The notes under the pieces are model-generated. The model did no database searches. It had not been told where the DNA came from and saw nothing but the letters and a program-made list of their open reading frames with translations. A stretch of 64,000 nt of DNA from Petaurus breviceps papuanus. Its lineage: Eukaryota; Chordata; Mammalia; Diprotodontia; Petauridae. Positions 29,080 through 39,244 of this stretch are shown piece after piece. The stretch spans positions 24,288,667 to 24,352,666 of the forward strand of contig JAMXIF010000048.1 of NCBI GenBank assembly GCA_028583685.1. The letters are read 5' to 3'. The translations under genes were made by a program, and so were the position numbers. The stretch's first letter is position 1; each line of letters begins with the position of its first letter.

Positions 29080-30190
29080 TAGAACTTATTAGCCTCACAA
29101 GGCAACTGATTCTACTTTCAGATAACTCCAGGTCTCTCAATCTTTTCCTTGCGTTGTTCTGAAATCCTCCTCCCTATAACATCCAGCCAGTGGTCCTAGA
29201 TCTACCTTCTGGGGCCCACAAGAGCTTCTTTCCCATGATACTCTTCCAGACAATTAGCTACAATATTCAGATTCTGTAAGTCATCTCTTCCCTAAGCTGA
29301 ATGCCCCAGGTAGAGCATGGTCTCCAGTTCCCTCATCATCATGATCACCCTCCTCTTGTCATGGTCCAGCATACCAATGGTCTTCCTTCAACATGACGCC
29401 CAGGACTGAACTGAGACTCCTCATGTGGCATCACTAGGCCAGACGAGCAGCACTTTCATCCCCCTTGTTCTGGCCCCTCTACTTCTATTAACACAGAATC
29501 ACATTAGCTCTGAAGGACGGTCATGTTACACCGTTCACTCATACAGAGCTCAACGATATTTTTCATAACTGCTCTCAAGCTTCGTCTCTCCCACCCTGTA
29601 TTTTTTTTAACTGAACTGCAGGACTTTAGATTTATTACTATTAATTTTTATCTTGCCACATTCAGTCCATAGATTCAGTCCAGCAAGATCCTTTTGGATC
29701 CCATCTGTCATGCAGTACATAAGCTATCCCTCCCAGCTCAGTGTCATCTGCATATTTGATAAGTATGCTTTCTATGTCTTCATCCAAGTTGTTGATAAAA
29801 TTGTTGAACATGGAGCTATTAGAGACGTACCTCCAACTTGACATGAATCCATTAATCAATGCTCTTTGGAGATGGCTCTTCACCTAACCGTACTATCATT
29901 CAACCTGCATTTCTCCACCTTCTCCACAAGGACGTTGTAAGAATTTATTTATCAAATTCCTTAATGAAATCAAGTCACACCCCACATACCACCTTATTTG
30001 ATATACCAAGTCAGCAGAAATGACTAAAAGGAAATGAACTGAGTCTAGCATACCCTGCTCTTGGTAAACCCATGCTGGTTCCTAGCGATTACTCCTTTTT
30101 TCCCCATAAATGCTCACAAATGATCTTTTTCATTATCGTCCTAAAATTCTTCCATTCCTACATTCAACTTCCTACTCCATGGTCTCCAGA
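29080..30190 (-). mobile_element. CR1/L3 LINE with readable RT core
   Basis: About 1.1 kb in reverse. The reverse-strand frame 29662-29883 reads SNSSMFNNFINNLDEDIES, then ILIKYADDTELGG. This matches RT motifs of the CR1 group (as remembered, [27 protein letters not shown]), with the catalytic YADD at 29743-29754. Downstream 3'-end wording continues to 29080 (AGTTCCCTCATCATCATGAT, CAACATGACGCCCAGGACTG). Only one short segment stays open, so the copy is dead. Confidence 0.88.
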
Positions 30191-30199
30191 TTTTTATAA

Positions 30200-30800
30200 C
30201 TGGGACCTTCACTTATCTGTTCCAGGGAAACTGATAACCGATAGCCCATAGTTCCTGGAATAGGGATGGTCAGGCAGTTTGTAAGAATTCAAGCATATGC
30301 TTAAGACACAACGGACCAGAGTCTGAATATTGTGTCGGTGGAGACTACAGGATTTGAGCCCAAGCTTGCCTTGGTACTATATGTTAGGACTCCAAGTCAA
30401 GGAGACTGAGGTGGGAGAGACAAGTCTGAGCCTGGGAAGAGGTGAGACCTAACTGAGCTCTTCACACTAAAGAAGGTGTGTCAAGTGACTGACTCTATGT
30501 GAGAAGGAACAGATGGTGGTGTAGACAGCAAACTAGCTTAGGATCAAAGAAGTCAAAGGGGGTGGGAGGCCCGGTCCGAAAGAGGTTAGGTGCACCAGCT
30601 GGGAGCTTTCTGACCCTGGTGAATTGTGCTGACAGTCTCCCTATGAAATGCCACATCTTGACAGTCAGCTTAAAATCTTCTGGGCAGCCTCACCCCTAGA
30701 AAGGAGGCCTACCCTGAATTTTTTTTTTAATCCTTATGAAACAAAGTATATTATTTGACAACTTCCTCGTAGCAGCTGTTCACTTTCTCTTCCAAAGTCA
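30200..30800. other. Unassigned complex sequence
   Basis: About 600 bp with no repeat wording I know. There is a T-run near 30720. A 66-codon frame at 30499-30699 looks like chance. Confidence 0.35.
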
Positions 30801-30809
30801 TGATCTGTT

Positions 30810-31085
30810 GGGAGATGAAAATACTACCCCAAGTTGGGAGATCTAAATTTGAGCCCTGGCTCTGCCACTTATTAGCTATGTGACCTAAGATAAGTAAATT
30901 GCTTCTCAGATCTAAGTCTCAGTTTTCCCCATCTGCAAAGCAGGTACAATAACACGTGTTCAGGGCTTCGTCAAAATTATAAGGAAATAATGGTTTTGGT
31001 TACCTCACCTAAAAAAAAACAAGAAAGTTGTAATAGATGATTTCTAAGAGGTCTTCTAGCTCTAAATTCTGTTATATAAAGTACT
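30810..31085 (+). mobile_element. MIR-type SINE
   Basis: It contains TTGGGAGATCTAAATTTGAG, CTGCCACTTATTAGCTATGT, TCTCAGTTTTCCCCATCTGC and TCTTCTAGCTCTAAATTCTG, with an internal A-rich insert near 31010. Confidence 0.8.
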
Positions 31086-31099
31086 TTGTAAACCATGTG

Positions 31100-31300
31100 T
31101 GCTTCAAGTCCACAGTGGATCAAGATGGTCAGTCAATAAGCATTTTTAAAGTACCCAAATGCTTGGGATGCAAAGAAAGGCAACCCCTGCCCTCAAGGAG
31201 CTCATGATCTAATGAGGGAAACAGCATGTGAACAGCTAAGTACAAACGAGATATAAATAGGAGGTAAACAACAGAGAAAGACCCTAGCAATGAGGCCAAT
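31100..31300 (+). mobile_element. Old unnamed mammalian repeat (storage-type wording)
   Basis: GTCAGTCAATAAGCATTTTT, AAGGAGCTCATGATCTAATG and AAACAGCATGTGAACAGCTA belong to a widespread family I know by sequence but not by secure name. Related pieces lie at 41010-41740, 43640-44075, 44645-44950 and 60800-61030. Confidence 0.55.
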
Positions 31301-31339
31301 CGTGGGTGCTGCCTACACTTAGACGCACATGGGGATCAT

Positions 31340-31500
31340 GAGCTGCCATATTGGGGGGCTTCACTTAGCCTTTCTAAGCCCATCGGTAAGATAGGAAGAA
31401 TAATACCTGCATTACCCACTTCACAGAATTGCTGGGAGGAAAGTCTATGTACATTTTTAAGTGTCATTGGGATGGGAATTATTATTCTAGGTCCGTATTG
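31340..31500 (+). mobile_element. MIR-type SINE, 3' half
   Basis: It contains TTCACTTAGCCTTTCTAAGC, AAGAATAATACCTGCATTAC, AGAATTGCTGGGAGGAAAGT and GGGAATTATTATTC. Confidence 0.65.
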
Positions 31501-31619
31501 CTGCTGTGATTTATTTTTCATCACGGCCTGTCATTTTACTAACATAGGAAGCACCCAGGGTAGGTAACTCTTTCTCCCAGGGCCCTAAGACAAGTGTTCT
31601 TGGAGTCTGAGAGCATCTC

Positions 31620-31745
31620 CTAGGGACACTGAGAAGGCAAGTGAATTGGCCAAGGTCACACCTGCCAGTAGGGGATCAGAGGTAGGACTTCGAACCTTGG
31701 TCATCCTAACTTCTAGGCCAGTTCTCTGTCCACTGTGGTAGCTCA
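31620..31745 (-). mobile_element. MIR-type SINE fragment
   Basis: It contains GTGAATTGGCCAAGGTCACA, CCTAACTTCTAGGCCAGTTC and CTGTCCACTGTGGTAGCTC. Confidence 0.7.
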
Positions 31746-31989
31746 ATATGATTACAATAACCATAGAGAGTTGTATAGCAAACAGAACTGAGCAAAAAAT
31801 ATCACCTTGAAAGGCTAACTTTCTTGTGATGAATTTCTCATCACTGAACTAGACAGATCAATGTAAGACAATGTATAATCTGGGACCTCCTTGTACTTGG
31901 AGGCTTTTCTGCTTGGTATAGAAGGACTTGTCAGTACTTAACCTTATTTTAGTTAAGCCTTCAAAAATATGAGATCACTTCCATATCAC

Positions 31990-32247
31990 AAGGACAACTA
32001 GGTGGCACAGTGGATAGAGTGCTAGGCCTGGAGTCAGAAAGACTCATCTTCCTGAGTTCAAATCCTGCCTAAGACACTTGCTATCTGTGTGTCCCTGGAC
32101 AAGTCACTTAATCCTATTTGCCTCAATTTCCTCTTTTATAAAATGAGTGGGAGAAGGAAATGGCAAGCCACTCCAATATCTCTGCCAAGAAAACCCCAAA
32201 TGGGGTCATGAAGGGTCCAATGTGACTGAAGATGACTGAACAACAGT
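31990..32247 (+). mobile_element. Full-length long CORE-SINE
   Basis: It runs from GGACAACTAGGTGGCACAGT through GAGTTCAAATCCTGCCTAAG and AAGAAAACCCCAAATGGGGT to GATGACTGAACAAC. No clear target-site duplication was found. Confidence 0.92.
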
Positions 32248-32309
32248 GGATTATGGGGAAACCCTACTGATGGTGGAAGTCTGTAACCAATAAGTGATAT
32301 CATATATTA

Positions 32310-32515
32310 TCATTGAATGAAAGCAAGTTCATGGGATTTAGAGCTGGGAGATGTCTAGTCCAATTCCTCTTCCAAAGCCTCAAACTGCATATAGAGAGCT
32401 TGTGGTCCAGGAAAGTAAAAGTGATATGCCCATAGTCACATAGCTAGTGAACATCAAAGTTCAATGCTCAGACTCCAGATCCAGCGCACTTTTCCTGCTG
32501 CTCCACACCATCTTT
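32310..32515 (-). mobile_element. MIR-type SINE
   Basis: It contains GGGATTTAGAGCTGGGAGAT, GTCTAGTCCAATTCCTCTTC, GTCACATAGCTAGTGAACAT and CTCCAGATCCAGCGCACTTT. Confidence 0.75.
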
Positions 32516-32614
32516 CAAGAAACGTGAGCTATTCTTCACATTATGTAGCTTTCTACTCTAAACTTGAAAGTCCCTAGAGATTGCTGCAGGGGTTTTTTTC
32601 CAACTCAAAGAATT

Positions 32615-32808
32615 GTCAGTTTCTAAGGAGGCTGGCTGCCAAAGCTCCCAGATTAAAATGTGATTACATAATCTATAATAACACAAAATGTAATAAAAAT
32701 ACAATACAACATAGACGATGTTAATTTGTGGTTTTCTAAGTCAATATACAGCCAGCAGAGATCTTTTTCTATTTGAGTTTGACACTGCTATATAATGGAG
32801 AGTATTTC
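32615..32808. mobile_element. Non-autonomous hAT DNA transposon, copy 2
   Basis: It has the same order as 18147-18345: AGATTAAAATGTGATTACAT, AATAAAAATACAATACAACA, TGGTTTTCTAAGTCAATATA, TCTATTTGAGTTTGACACTG (terminal inverted-repeat wording). Confidence 0.68.
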
Positions 32809-32809
32809 T

Positions 32810-33160
32810 AGTGAAACATCGGGGGTAGATATTGCTAGGTTAGTTTGTAGGGCATCTCTCACATTAGGTCTACATTTGGCCACCTACATTCAAAACCTTT
32901 GTAAAGACTGATGAGAAGAGGGTGTAGAGTCCATATGTCTACTTGCTCACAAATACCCTTGATTCTATCATGGAACAAGATGAATGTTCTAACTGTGGTC
33001 CATCATGTTTTTTCAGCTTCTGTCTTTAGTCCTTTATCTCCAGCTATGTCCTTGTGGTTATCCAACCACTTGGAAGGTAAGACCTGAATTTGTGGTATTC
33101 ATTCCATGACAAGTTTAACCCTGTATCTCACAAAAACCAAACCTAATGATGCTTTAGCTT
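32810..33160. other. No feature recognised
   Basis: Complex sequence. Nothing can be supported. Confidence 0.3.
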
Positions 33161-33770
33161 TAGGAGGACGGATGGAATAGGGATGCCAATGGCAATGGTG
33201 ATGGCTAAGAGGAAAGGCAAGCATGAGGAGGGAGTGGAACAGGAGAGAGATAGCAATGAAGGTGGGGAGAGTGACGGGATTAGAGGTTGTATTAGAGACA
33301 GCAGTGGAAACTGGACAAGGTTTAGGAGTGAATAAAGATGGAATTCAGGGTTAGCTCTTGGTAGGGATTTGGATGGGTCTGGAAATAGAGATGATTCTGG
33401 TTATGTATGGTGATTATGGAAAGACAGAATAGATGTGGGGGTTTGGGATGGATGTGGAGATGGGAAATGGATAGGGATGAAAATGGGGGTTGAATGGAAA
33501 TTGGGATAAAATGGTGATGGGAGCTAAAAATGGATGGAAGCAACAAAGATTTTGTAAAAATGATATTGTTTAAGGATGAGAGTGGGTATTGTGACTAGGA
33601 TGGAATTAGATGGATATTAGAAAAGGATGGAGATAGGGAAGGGAATATGATGGACATTGGTTAGAAATGGGGGCAAATGGACCTTGGACTGAGATGAAAA
33701 TAGAGCTGGTGATAAGACACGGGTGAAGTTAGGGATGAGATAAGGAACAATGATGATGATGAGATCTGGA
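33160..33770. repeat. Degenerate purine-rich (GGATG/ATGGA) minisatellite
   Basis: About 600 bp of GATGGA, GGGATG and GAAATGGG words without a fixed period that I could follow. It also explains the reverse frame at 33322-33546, rich in His, Ser and Pro. Confidence 0.65.
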
Positions 33771-34310
33771 TGACAGTGGCCTTAACATATGTACTGTCCT
33801 TCTCCAATATCTGCTCCCCCATCCTGTCTATGTCCTCCACGACTCACAATTCCCTTATCGGGGTCACTCTCCAATCTTCAGCACATAGATATCACTCCTC
33901 CTCCTCACTGGTAAATGGAGCACCCCTTCAACCATTGCTCTCTTTGGGCTCCCTGTCCCCTGTGGGGCCACACAATTTTGTCACAAAAACTTTGGTCCTC
34001 TCCCCAAACTCACTTGTTTTGCAATAATTGCTTCTATAAACTGCTGTTCTGAGAGAAAGTCTTTCCTTCCGCACTGAACCCCCACCACCATTTTCTGAAA
34101 GACTATCCCTGAGATAGCACCTTACTTGAACTCTCAGCTTAAAAAAACTCATCTGCTTCCCTCTGAGGCCTAGTTAAATGGGAAGCATAATAGAGGGTTT
34201 ATCTGGGGGCAGATAAGAGAGGTGGCCTGGCTGTGTCTTTGCTTTGTCTCCTTATTATCTTTTTGAATTAGTCCTTTTCTCTCCCTACTTACCTTCTCTT
34301 CCCTTCCCAA
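33770..34310. other. No feature recognised
   Basis: Complex sequence. The 85-codon frame at 33770-34027 has no family resemblance. Confidence 0.35.
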
Positions 34311-34314
34311 AGTG

Positions 34315-34715
34315 TGGTGGGTGTGAGGGTGTGAGGGTGTGAGTGTGTGTGTATGTATGTGTAAGTGTGTGTGAGTGTGTTAGTGTGTGTATGTGTGTGA
34401 GTGTGTGAGAGCATATGTGTGAGTGTGTTAGTATGTGTATATGTGTGAGTGTGTGTATGTGTGTATGAGTATGTGTGAGAGTGTATGTGTTAGTGTGTGA
34501 ATATGTGTGTATGAGAGTGTGTATGTGTGAGTGTATGTGTGTTAGTGTGTGTGAGTATATGTATGAGTATGTGAGAGAGTGTGTGAGAGTGTGTATGTGA
34601 GTATGTGGGTGTGTATAGATGTATGTGTGTGTGAGTATGTGTGAGTGTGTGAGTGAGTGTGTGTGTGCATGTCTGTGTGAGTGTGTGTGTTAGTGTGTAT
34701 GTGTGTGTGAGTGTA

Positions 34716-34749
<34 letters not shown>

Positions 34750-34770
34750 TGTGTGTGTGTGTGTGTGTAG
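34315..34770. repeat. Large complex TG/TATG/GA microsatellite
   Basis: About 455 bp of GTGTGAG, GTATGTG and GTGTTAG words with an embedded pure (GA)n run (about 34720-34747) and a terminal (TG)n. Confidence 0.95.
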
Positions 34771-34959
34771 GGATGAGATCAGAAATTTATTCTCTTTAGT
34801 ACTGTTTGGTCTGGGTGACAGTAGAGCTCCCCTCTCCCCATAGGATCACCAGTTTGGAGCTATTTCCCCACCAGGGCTCCCAGAGAGGGGAGTCTACTAC
34901 CCCTATCCCTCATCGGCTTGTTATCTTGTCAGATTCTCCCCCTCCACCCACCCCTAACA

Positions 34960-35100
34960 CCATTGCTGGGGCCGCTGCACCTGCTCTCCCAGAGTCTCCT
35001 GTGCTAGCAATTAATACACTCTGCCCTGATTAATTAGCAGGGTTAATTATGATTGCTACTGCTCTGGCTTAGGGAAAAGAAGCTGGCACCAAACTGCTGA
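34960..35100. promoter_or_regulatory. Candidate conserved non-coding element
   Basis: A short island with homeodomain words: GTGCTAGCAATTAATACACT, CCTGATTAATTAGCAGGGTT, AATTATGATTGCTACTGC. It is bordered 5' by GC-rich sequence (CTGGGGCCGCTGCACC). No repeat wording. Confidence 0.38.
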
Positions 35101-35315
35101 ATCAGGGGTTTACCCCTAGGGGCAGGGAGCCCAAATTGAGATTGTCTAGGGGTTCCTGAGGAGAGGGATGGGCTCCTGCTGGGATGTTGGGGTGTCTCTG
35201 CCCTCACCTCTGTACTCCTCCCCTTTATTTCTGTAGCTCTGCAGGGCCAGGTAAAGGTGAGGATGATGGGGACTCAGTTCTGGGTAGCAGAGCTCAGGAG
35301 TAAGACCGCAGTCCA
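35100..35315. other. No feature recognised
   Basis: G-rich complex sequence. It may belong to the neighbouring candidate element. Confidence 0.3.
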
Positions 35316-35317
35316 AG

Positions 35318-35391
35318 CTAGGGGTGGGTAACCCATGGCCTCAAAGGTAACCCAGCCTTCAGACTGCAGGTTCCCCACCCATGGTCCAAGA
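35318..35391. mobile_element. Miniature hAT element
   Basis: The 74-bp unit begins TAGGGGTGGGTAACCCATGG and ends GCAGGTTCCCCACCCATGG. The ends are imperfect inverted repeats matching the CAGGGGTGGGGAACC type of hAT terminus. The interior is almost gone. Confidence 0.62.
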
Positions 35392-35429
35392 AATTGTTCT
35401 TGTTCTTAGCTTCTAGAGCCCTTTAGTTC

Positions 35430-35550
35430 CAGAATCTTGGATCTAGAATGAACCACAGAGATCCTCTAGTCCAACTCTACCTGAGTAGGAATTTCTCTCC
35501 AACATCCTTAACAAGGGGCCATCCAGCTTCCTGAACTAAATGGCCTTAGG
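35430..35550 (-). mobile_element. CR1/L3 3' end
   Basis: It contains CCAGAATCTTGGATCTAGAA, TCCTCTAGTCCAACTCTACC and ACAAGGGGCCATCCAGCTTC, in reverse order of the family. Confidence 0.6.
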
Positions 35551-36140
35551 TTGTGCTAATATCATTGTGACCAAAGTAAGGCAGGTGATGTTCACACTGT
35601 CTTCTGCCCAAATTGGATCCTATTTGGAGCATCACACTTAGTTGTGGGTACCATTTGTGGAAGGACTCTGACAATATAGAGCCAGAACAGAGTGGAATTT
35701 CCAGGATGAGAAGGAAACTTGCACCCAACTAAACCATATTATGAGTGGTTAAAGAAACAAGGAATTGTTCTTCTAGAAAGAAGTGACATAGTTTGGGTTG
35801 GGAGATGGGATGGTGATACACAGGACCACAAACACAGGGCTCTGTCTGCAAGGATTCTTATGGGTAAGATGAAATACTGACCCTTAAATTCCTTGGCCCC
35901 TGAGAGCAGGACTAGGAGTGATGAGTAAAAGGGAAGTTACAGATTTAAATTTGAATAAGGAAAAAATTCCTAATTAGAGTTGTCAAAAATGGAAGGGATG
36001 CTTTATAGGTAGTGAGCTCCTCATTGCTGGAGGTCTTTGAATGGAGATGGGAGACTCCTGCCTCCCTAGGAGAAATGCTGAAAAAGAGAGTCAAGTTCAA
36101 GTGTAGGTTAGACTGGATGCTGTGAGGTGCCTAAGAGCCT
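35550..36140 (+). mobile_element. Sense CR1/L3 LINE
   Basis: It contains CCTATTTGGAGCATCACACT, AGAAAGAAGTGACATAGTTT, TTTATAGGTAGTGAGCTCCT, CATTGCTGGAGGTCTTTGAA and GGTTAGACTGGATGCTGTGA. It lies tail-adjacent to the reversed piece at 35430, so two separate insertions meet here. Confidence 0.75.
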
Positions 36141-36269
36141 ATGATGTAGGCTGACCAGGTGCTGTAGAGTGGAATTATCCCCTCTCTCATTCTGTACCCT
36201 ATGTCTTTGTTAACATAATCAAAGAGCAATAGTGAGGCATTTGTGGATAGAGAGTGAATCTCGGGGTCG

Positions 36270-36335
36270 AAAAGATTCTATCCTCTGACACTTGCTAGCT
36301 GTGTGACCTTGGGAAAGTCACTTGACCTCATAGTA
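36270..36335 (+). mobile_element. MIR fragment
   Basis: It contains CTGACACTTGCTAGCTGTGT and GACCTTGGGAAAGTCACTTG. Confidence 0.7.
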
Positions 36336-36434
36336 TATGGCCCAGCCAGTTGTCTGAGAAAATACATTGTAAAATAGTTACTAATATCTATTGGTTGAAG
36401 GGATTTCCTCATTGGGAACCTCCCTCTAACAATT

Positions 36435-36600
36435 AAATGAGAGAGAGAAGAGGAGAGGAGAAGGGAGGAGAAAAAGAGAGGAGAAAGAGGAAGAGAGGAG
36501 GAGGAGAAGGAGGAGGAGAGGAGAAGAAGAAGGAGAAGAGAAGAAGGAGGAGGAGGAGGAGGAGAGATAGATAAAGAACAATATAGAGAAAGACAAAGAT
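36435..36600. repeat. (GA)/(GGA)/(GAAGGA) purine repeat
   Basis: A homopurine stretch of GAGA, GGAGAA and GGAGGA units. The reverse Ser/Leu frame over it is an artefact. Confidence 0.93.
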
Positions 36601-36604
36601 AGAT

Positions 36605-36810
36605 CACAAGTTAGCAGGGCATGGTGTATAGAGAACAGGCCTCAGAATCAGTATGACCTGGGTTCAAGTCTTAATTCTGAAACATACTAAGTAAATCTGA
36701 GAAAATCATTTAATTCTCAATACCTCAGGCAACCCTCTGAGATGCTAAGTTGCAGCACACCTGACAACTGGCAATGGTGGAGGGATTCCTTCCCTGAGGA
36801 GTTCCTATTG
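36605..36810 (+). mobile_element. MIR-like SINE (marsupial subtype)
   Basis: It contains GCAGGGCATGGTGTATAGAG, GACCTGGGTTCAAGTCTTAA, TAATTCTCAATACCTCAGGC, AACCCTCTGAGATGCTAAGT. The 3' part differs from standard MIR. Confidence 0.62.
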
Positions 36811-36814
36811 CCTG

Positions 36815-37130
36815 TATCATAGATCTGGATCCAAAAAAAAACTTATTATCTTCTTTTCAGCTTCCTCTTCCACTTCCCAAATCAGGAGGCAGTCCCCTTT
36901 GTCTTTGAAAAGGGTAGCCTGGAGGTGGTGGTGGGCAGGAAAAGCTTCCTTTAGACTCCCTCAATCAACAGACTGGGTCTTTCTTCCCTCAGACATTTTC
37001 CACTTGTCCTGGCCTGCCAGGACTGACACCAGAAAAGCTAAATGCCCATATTTTTTCTGACCCTCTCCTCCTATACCCTTATCCAGTCCAAACCTATTCA
37101 CCCATATTCACCTTCCACCATTTCAATAAT
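36815..37130. other. No feature recognised
   Basis: Complex sequence. Nothing can be supported. Confidence 0.3.
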
Positions 37131-37234
37131 AGAATCTCAGAATTAGAACTAGTCAAGAATTATGTATTACATGCCTACTGTGTACTAGGCACTGGTACTA
37201 TAAAGACAAAAAGAAACAATCCCAATTATAAGCA

Positions 37235-37440
37235 GGATGGTACAGTCAGAAAAGGCCCAGATTTGGCATCAGAGGACCTGGGATCAACTCTCAACTCTGC
37301 TGCTTCTGGTGTTTCACCTCTGCGCCTCAGTTTCCTGGGGTTGAACTCTTCAAGTTACCTTCTAGTTTTAAATCCAATGAACTTATTGGTGTCAGTTCTA
37401 CCCAGAGCTGAGTGGGTGTGCCTTCTACAGGCTCTCAACA
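37235..37440 (+). mobile_element. MIR-type SINE
   Basis: It contains GATTTGGCATCAGAGGACCT, CTCTGCGCCTCAGTTTCCTG and CAAGTTACCTTCTAGTTTTA. Confidence 0.65.
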
Positions 37441-37522
37441 AGTGATCCGTCAGTCTCTGCTTGAAGACCTCTACTAAAAGAGAGCTCACTACCTCCCAAG
37501 GCAGAACCCTTTTGTACCCAAC
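37440..37522 (-). mobile_element. CR1/L3 fragment
   Basis: It contains GTGATCCGTCAGTCTCTGCT, TGAAGACCTCTACTAAAAGA and GAGCTCACTACCTCCCAAGG. Confidence 0.78.
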
Positions 37523-37524
37523 CC

Positions 37525-37965
37525 ATAAAGCTCCTAGATTTGGAGCTGGAAGGGACCTCAGAAGTCACCTAGTTCAATCTGCTCATTTTGTAGATAAAAG
37601 AAGCTAAGCCCCCGAATGTTTAAGTGGCTTACCCAAGCTCATCCAGGTAGTAAGTGGCAGAACAAGGATTTGAATCCAGGTCCTTTGATGTTGGGCAGCT
37701 AAGTGACACAGTGGATAGAATGTCAGACTTGGAGTCAGGAAGACCCATTTTCATGAGTTCATTATCCAGCCTAAGACAAGTCACTTAACCCTGTTTGCCT
37801 CAGTTTCCTCATCTGTAAAAATGAGCTGGAGAAGGAAATAACAAACCATTCCAGTATGTTTGCCAAGAAAACCCCGAATGGGATCATGAAGAGTCAGACA
37901 TGACTGAAATGACTGAATAACAGTAACAGCAACCTTTGAGGTTAAAACCATTACACCACACTTCC
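37525..37965 (-). mobile_element. MIR-type SINE split by a younger SINE
   Basis: Left part 37525-37692 (CTAGATTTGGAGCTGGAAGG, GGCAGAACAAGGATTTGAAT). Right part 37933-37965 (CCTTTGAGGTTAAAACCATT, ACACCACAC) completes the same reversed MIR after the SINE at 37693-37932. Confidence 0.85.
37682..37943 (+). mobile_element. Long CORE-SINE nested in MIR, with target-site duplication
   Basis: The body is 37693-37932 (GGGCAGCTAAGTGACACAGT to ATGACTGAATAACAGTAACA). The duplication is CCTTTGATGTT at 37682-37692 and CCTTTGAGGTT at 37933-37943, one mismatch in 11. Confidence 0.93.
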
Positions 37966-37969
37966 TCCC

Positions 37970-38210
37970 CCTGAAAGAGCAACCACCCAGGAGCTTCCCT
38001 CCACACCTGGGGGATGTCCCAGTGACCAGTGAATGAAGCCACCAAACTCAGCGTGCATGCCTCATCTTCAACACAGACCATCCATTATCCTGAGCACGGA
38101 AACACGATCCATTATCACCACCTTATCCTAGCAAAATGTATCATCACCTGCAGTCCCTACACTTCCCAGATCAATCCACTTTTTAAATGTAGTAATATAG
38201 AAGGGGATTA
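37970..38210. other. No feature recognised
   Basis: Repeat-free sequence leading into the candidate element below. It may be part of it. Confidence 0.3.
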
Positions 38211-38214
38211 GGTA

Positions 38215-38575
38215 CTAGAAAACTCATTATGAAAATGGCGTACTCAAATTCTTTAAAGGTGATATTTCATAAAATATACTAGGCCAGCCTCGTGGCTCAA
38301 TCATTCTTTTTAATAGCTCCGTAGCAGCCAGAAAATAAAGTATTCATGAAGATTGAAGAAGATGATCCTATGAACTTCAATTTAATTGGTGCAAATTAAA
38401 ACGATCCATCTTTCGGTGCTGTCCGTCTACCTCCAATCATCCCCACACGGCACGTCCAGCACCCTGATTACAATTATCTTTTAATAGGAAAACTTGTCAG
38501 TTTTTGTGTGATTTACATAAGCCTAGGCAAACTTACTGGTATCATTTAGGGCTTCAATGTGTGATTTCTTCTTCC
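38215..38575. promoter_or_regulatory. AT-rich candidate developmental enhancer
   Basis: About 360 bp without repeat wording. Motif words include AAAGGTGATATTTCATAAAA, TCATTCTTTTTAATAGCTCC, GAAAATAAAGTATTCATGAA, CTTCAATTTAATTGGTGCAA, ATTAAAACGATCCATC, CTGATTACAATTATCTTTTA, ATAGGAAAACTTGTCAG and TGTGTGATTTACATAAGCC. A CpG-bearing middle (TTTCGGTGCTGTCCG, CACACGGCACGTCC) sets it apart from neutral DNA here. Confidence 0.5.
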
Positions 38576-38579
38576 CAGC

Positions 38580-38920
38580 TTACTTGCTCTATTTGTTCTT
38601 TTCTCTGCTCCCTTGGGAAGGACTGAGAGGTGTGGGGGAGGAGGGGAAAGGGTGGCAAAGATGGGCACCACCTCTGAGAGAGCTTCGGTCACCCCATTGA
38701 GTGATCCATCCACCAGCCACCTCCAGTCTCCATCATTTTCCCAGTGACCCAATCGAGAGTTCTGGGAGCTGAGGTCGGGACGTTCTGAAACTGACCTTCC
38801 CCGCTCCGCCCACTGCCACTCCCCATAGTACAGGATGACTTCTGTCCGACCATATGCTCCCACTAGAGCTGCCCTCTGATGCTCTCACAGTGACCTCTAC
38901 TCTCTTTATGCCCACCTCAG
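38580..38920. other. Unassigned; moderate CpG
   Basis: Complex sequence with CpG words near 38755-38810 (GGTCGGGACGTTC, CCCCGCTCCGCC). Two overlapping reverse frames (60 and 105 codons) resemble no family. It could be an extension of the element upstream. Confidence 0.3.
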
Positions 38921-38924
38921 GATG

Positions 38925-39115
38925 AAACCAACTCTGGAGTCAGAAAACTTGACTTCAAATCCCACCCCTGATACTTATTACCTCTATGACTTGGGTAAAT
39001 CACCTAAATTCTCCAAGCCTTAGTTTCTTCATCTGAAAAAGGAGACAAATGAACTACATGGCCTCTGTGATTCTTTCCAGCTCTAGTCCTGTGATCCTAA
39101 GATCTGACCTCCTAA
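38925..39115 (+). mobile_element. MIR-type SINE
   Basis: It contains CAACTCTGGAGTCAGAAAAC, TTACCTCTATGACTTGGGTA, AGCCTTAGTTTCTTCATCTG and CAGCTCTAGTCCTGTGATCC. Confidence 0.8.
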
Positions 39116-39152
39116 AAATGCCCATAAACCCCCTTCCATGAGACAACCTTTA

Positions 39153-39240
39153 GTTTTCATTGTTAAGTACAGGGATCCAGTAAACTTAGGTTGTTTCCTG
39201 GTTACTGGACAAGAAGCCTTGAGCCTCCCAGACACTGAAA
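39153..39240. repeat. Dispersed repeat of unknown family, copy A
   Basis: TTTTCATTGTTAAGTACAGG, GATCCAGTAAACTTAGGTTG and GGACAAGAAGCCTTGAGCCT align with 44076-44160 (copy B) at roughly 70 percent by eye. Confidence 0.55.
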
Positions 39241-39244
39241 TCCT

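Noticed and set aside
34806-35033. 75-codon forward frame beside the TG array
   Set aside because: It has no domain and overlaps a candidate regulatory island. It is probably chance in GC-richer sequence.
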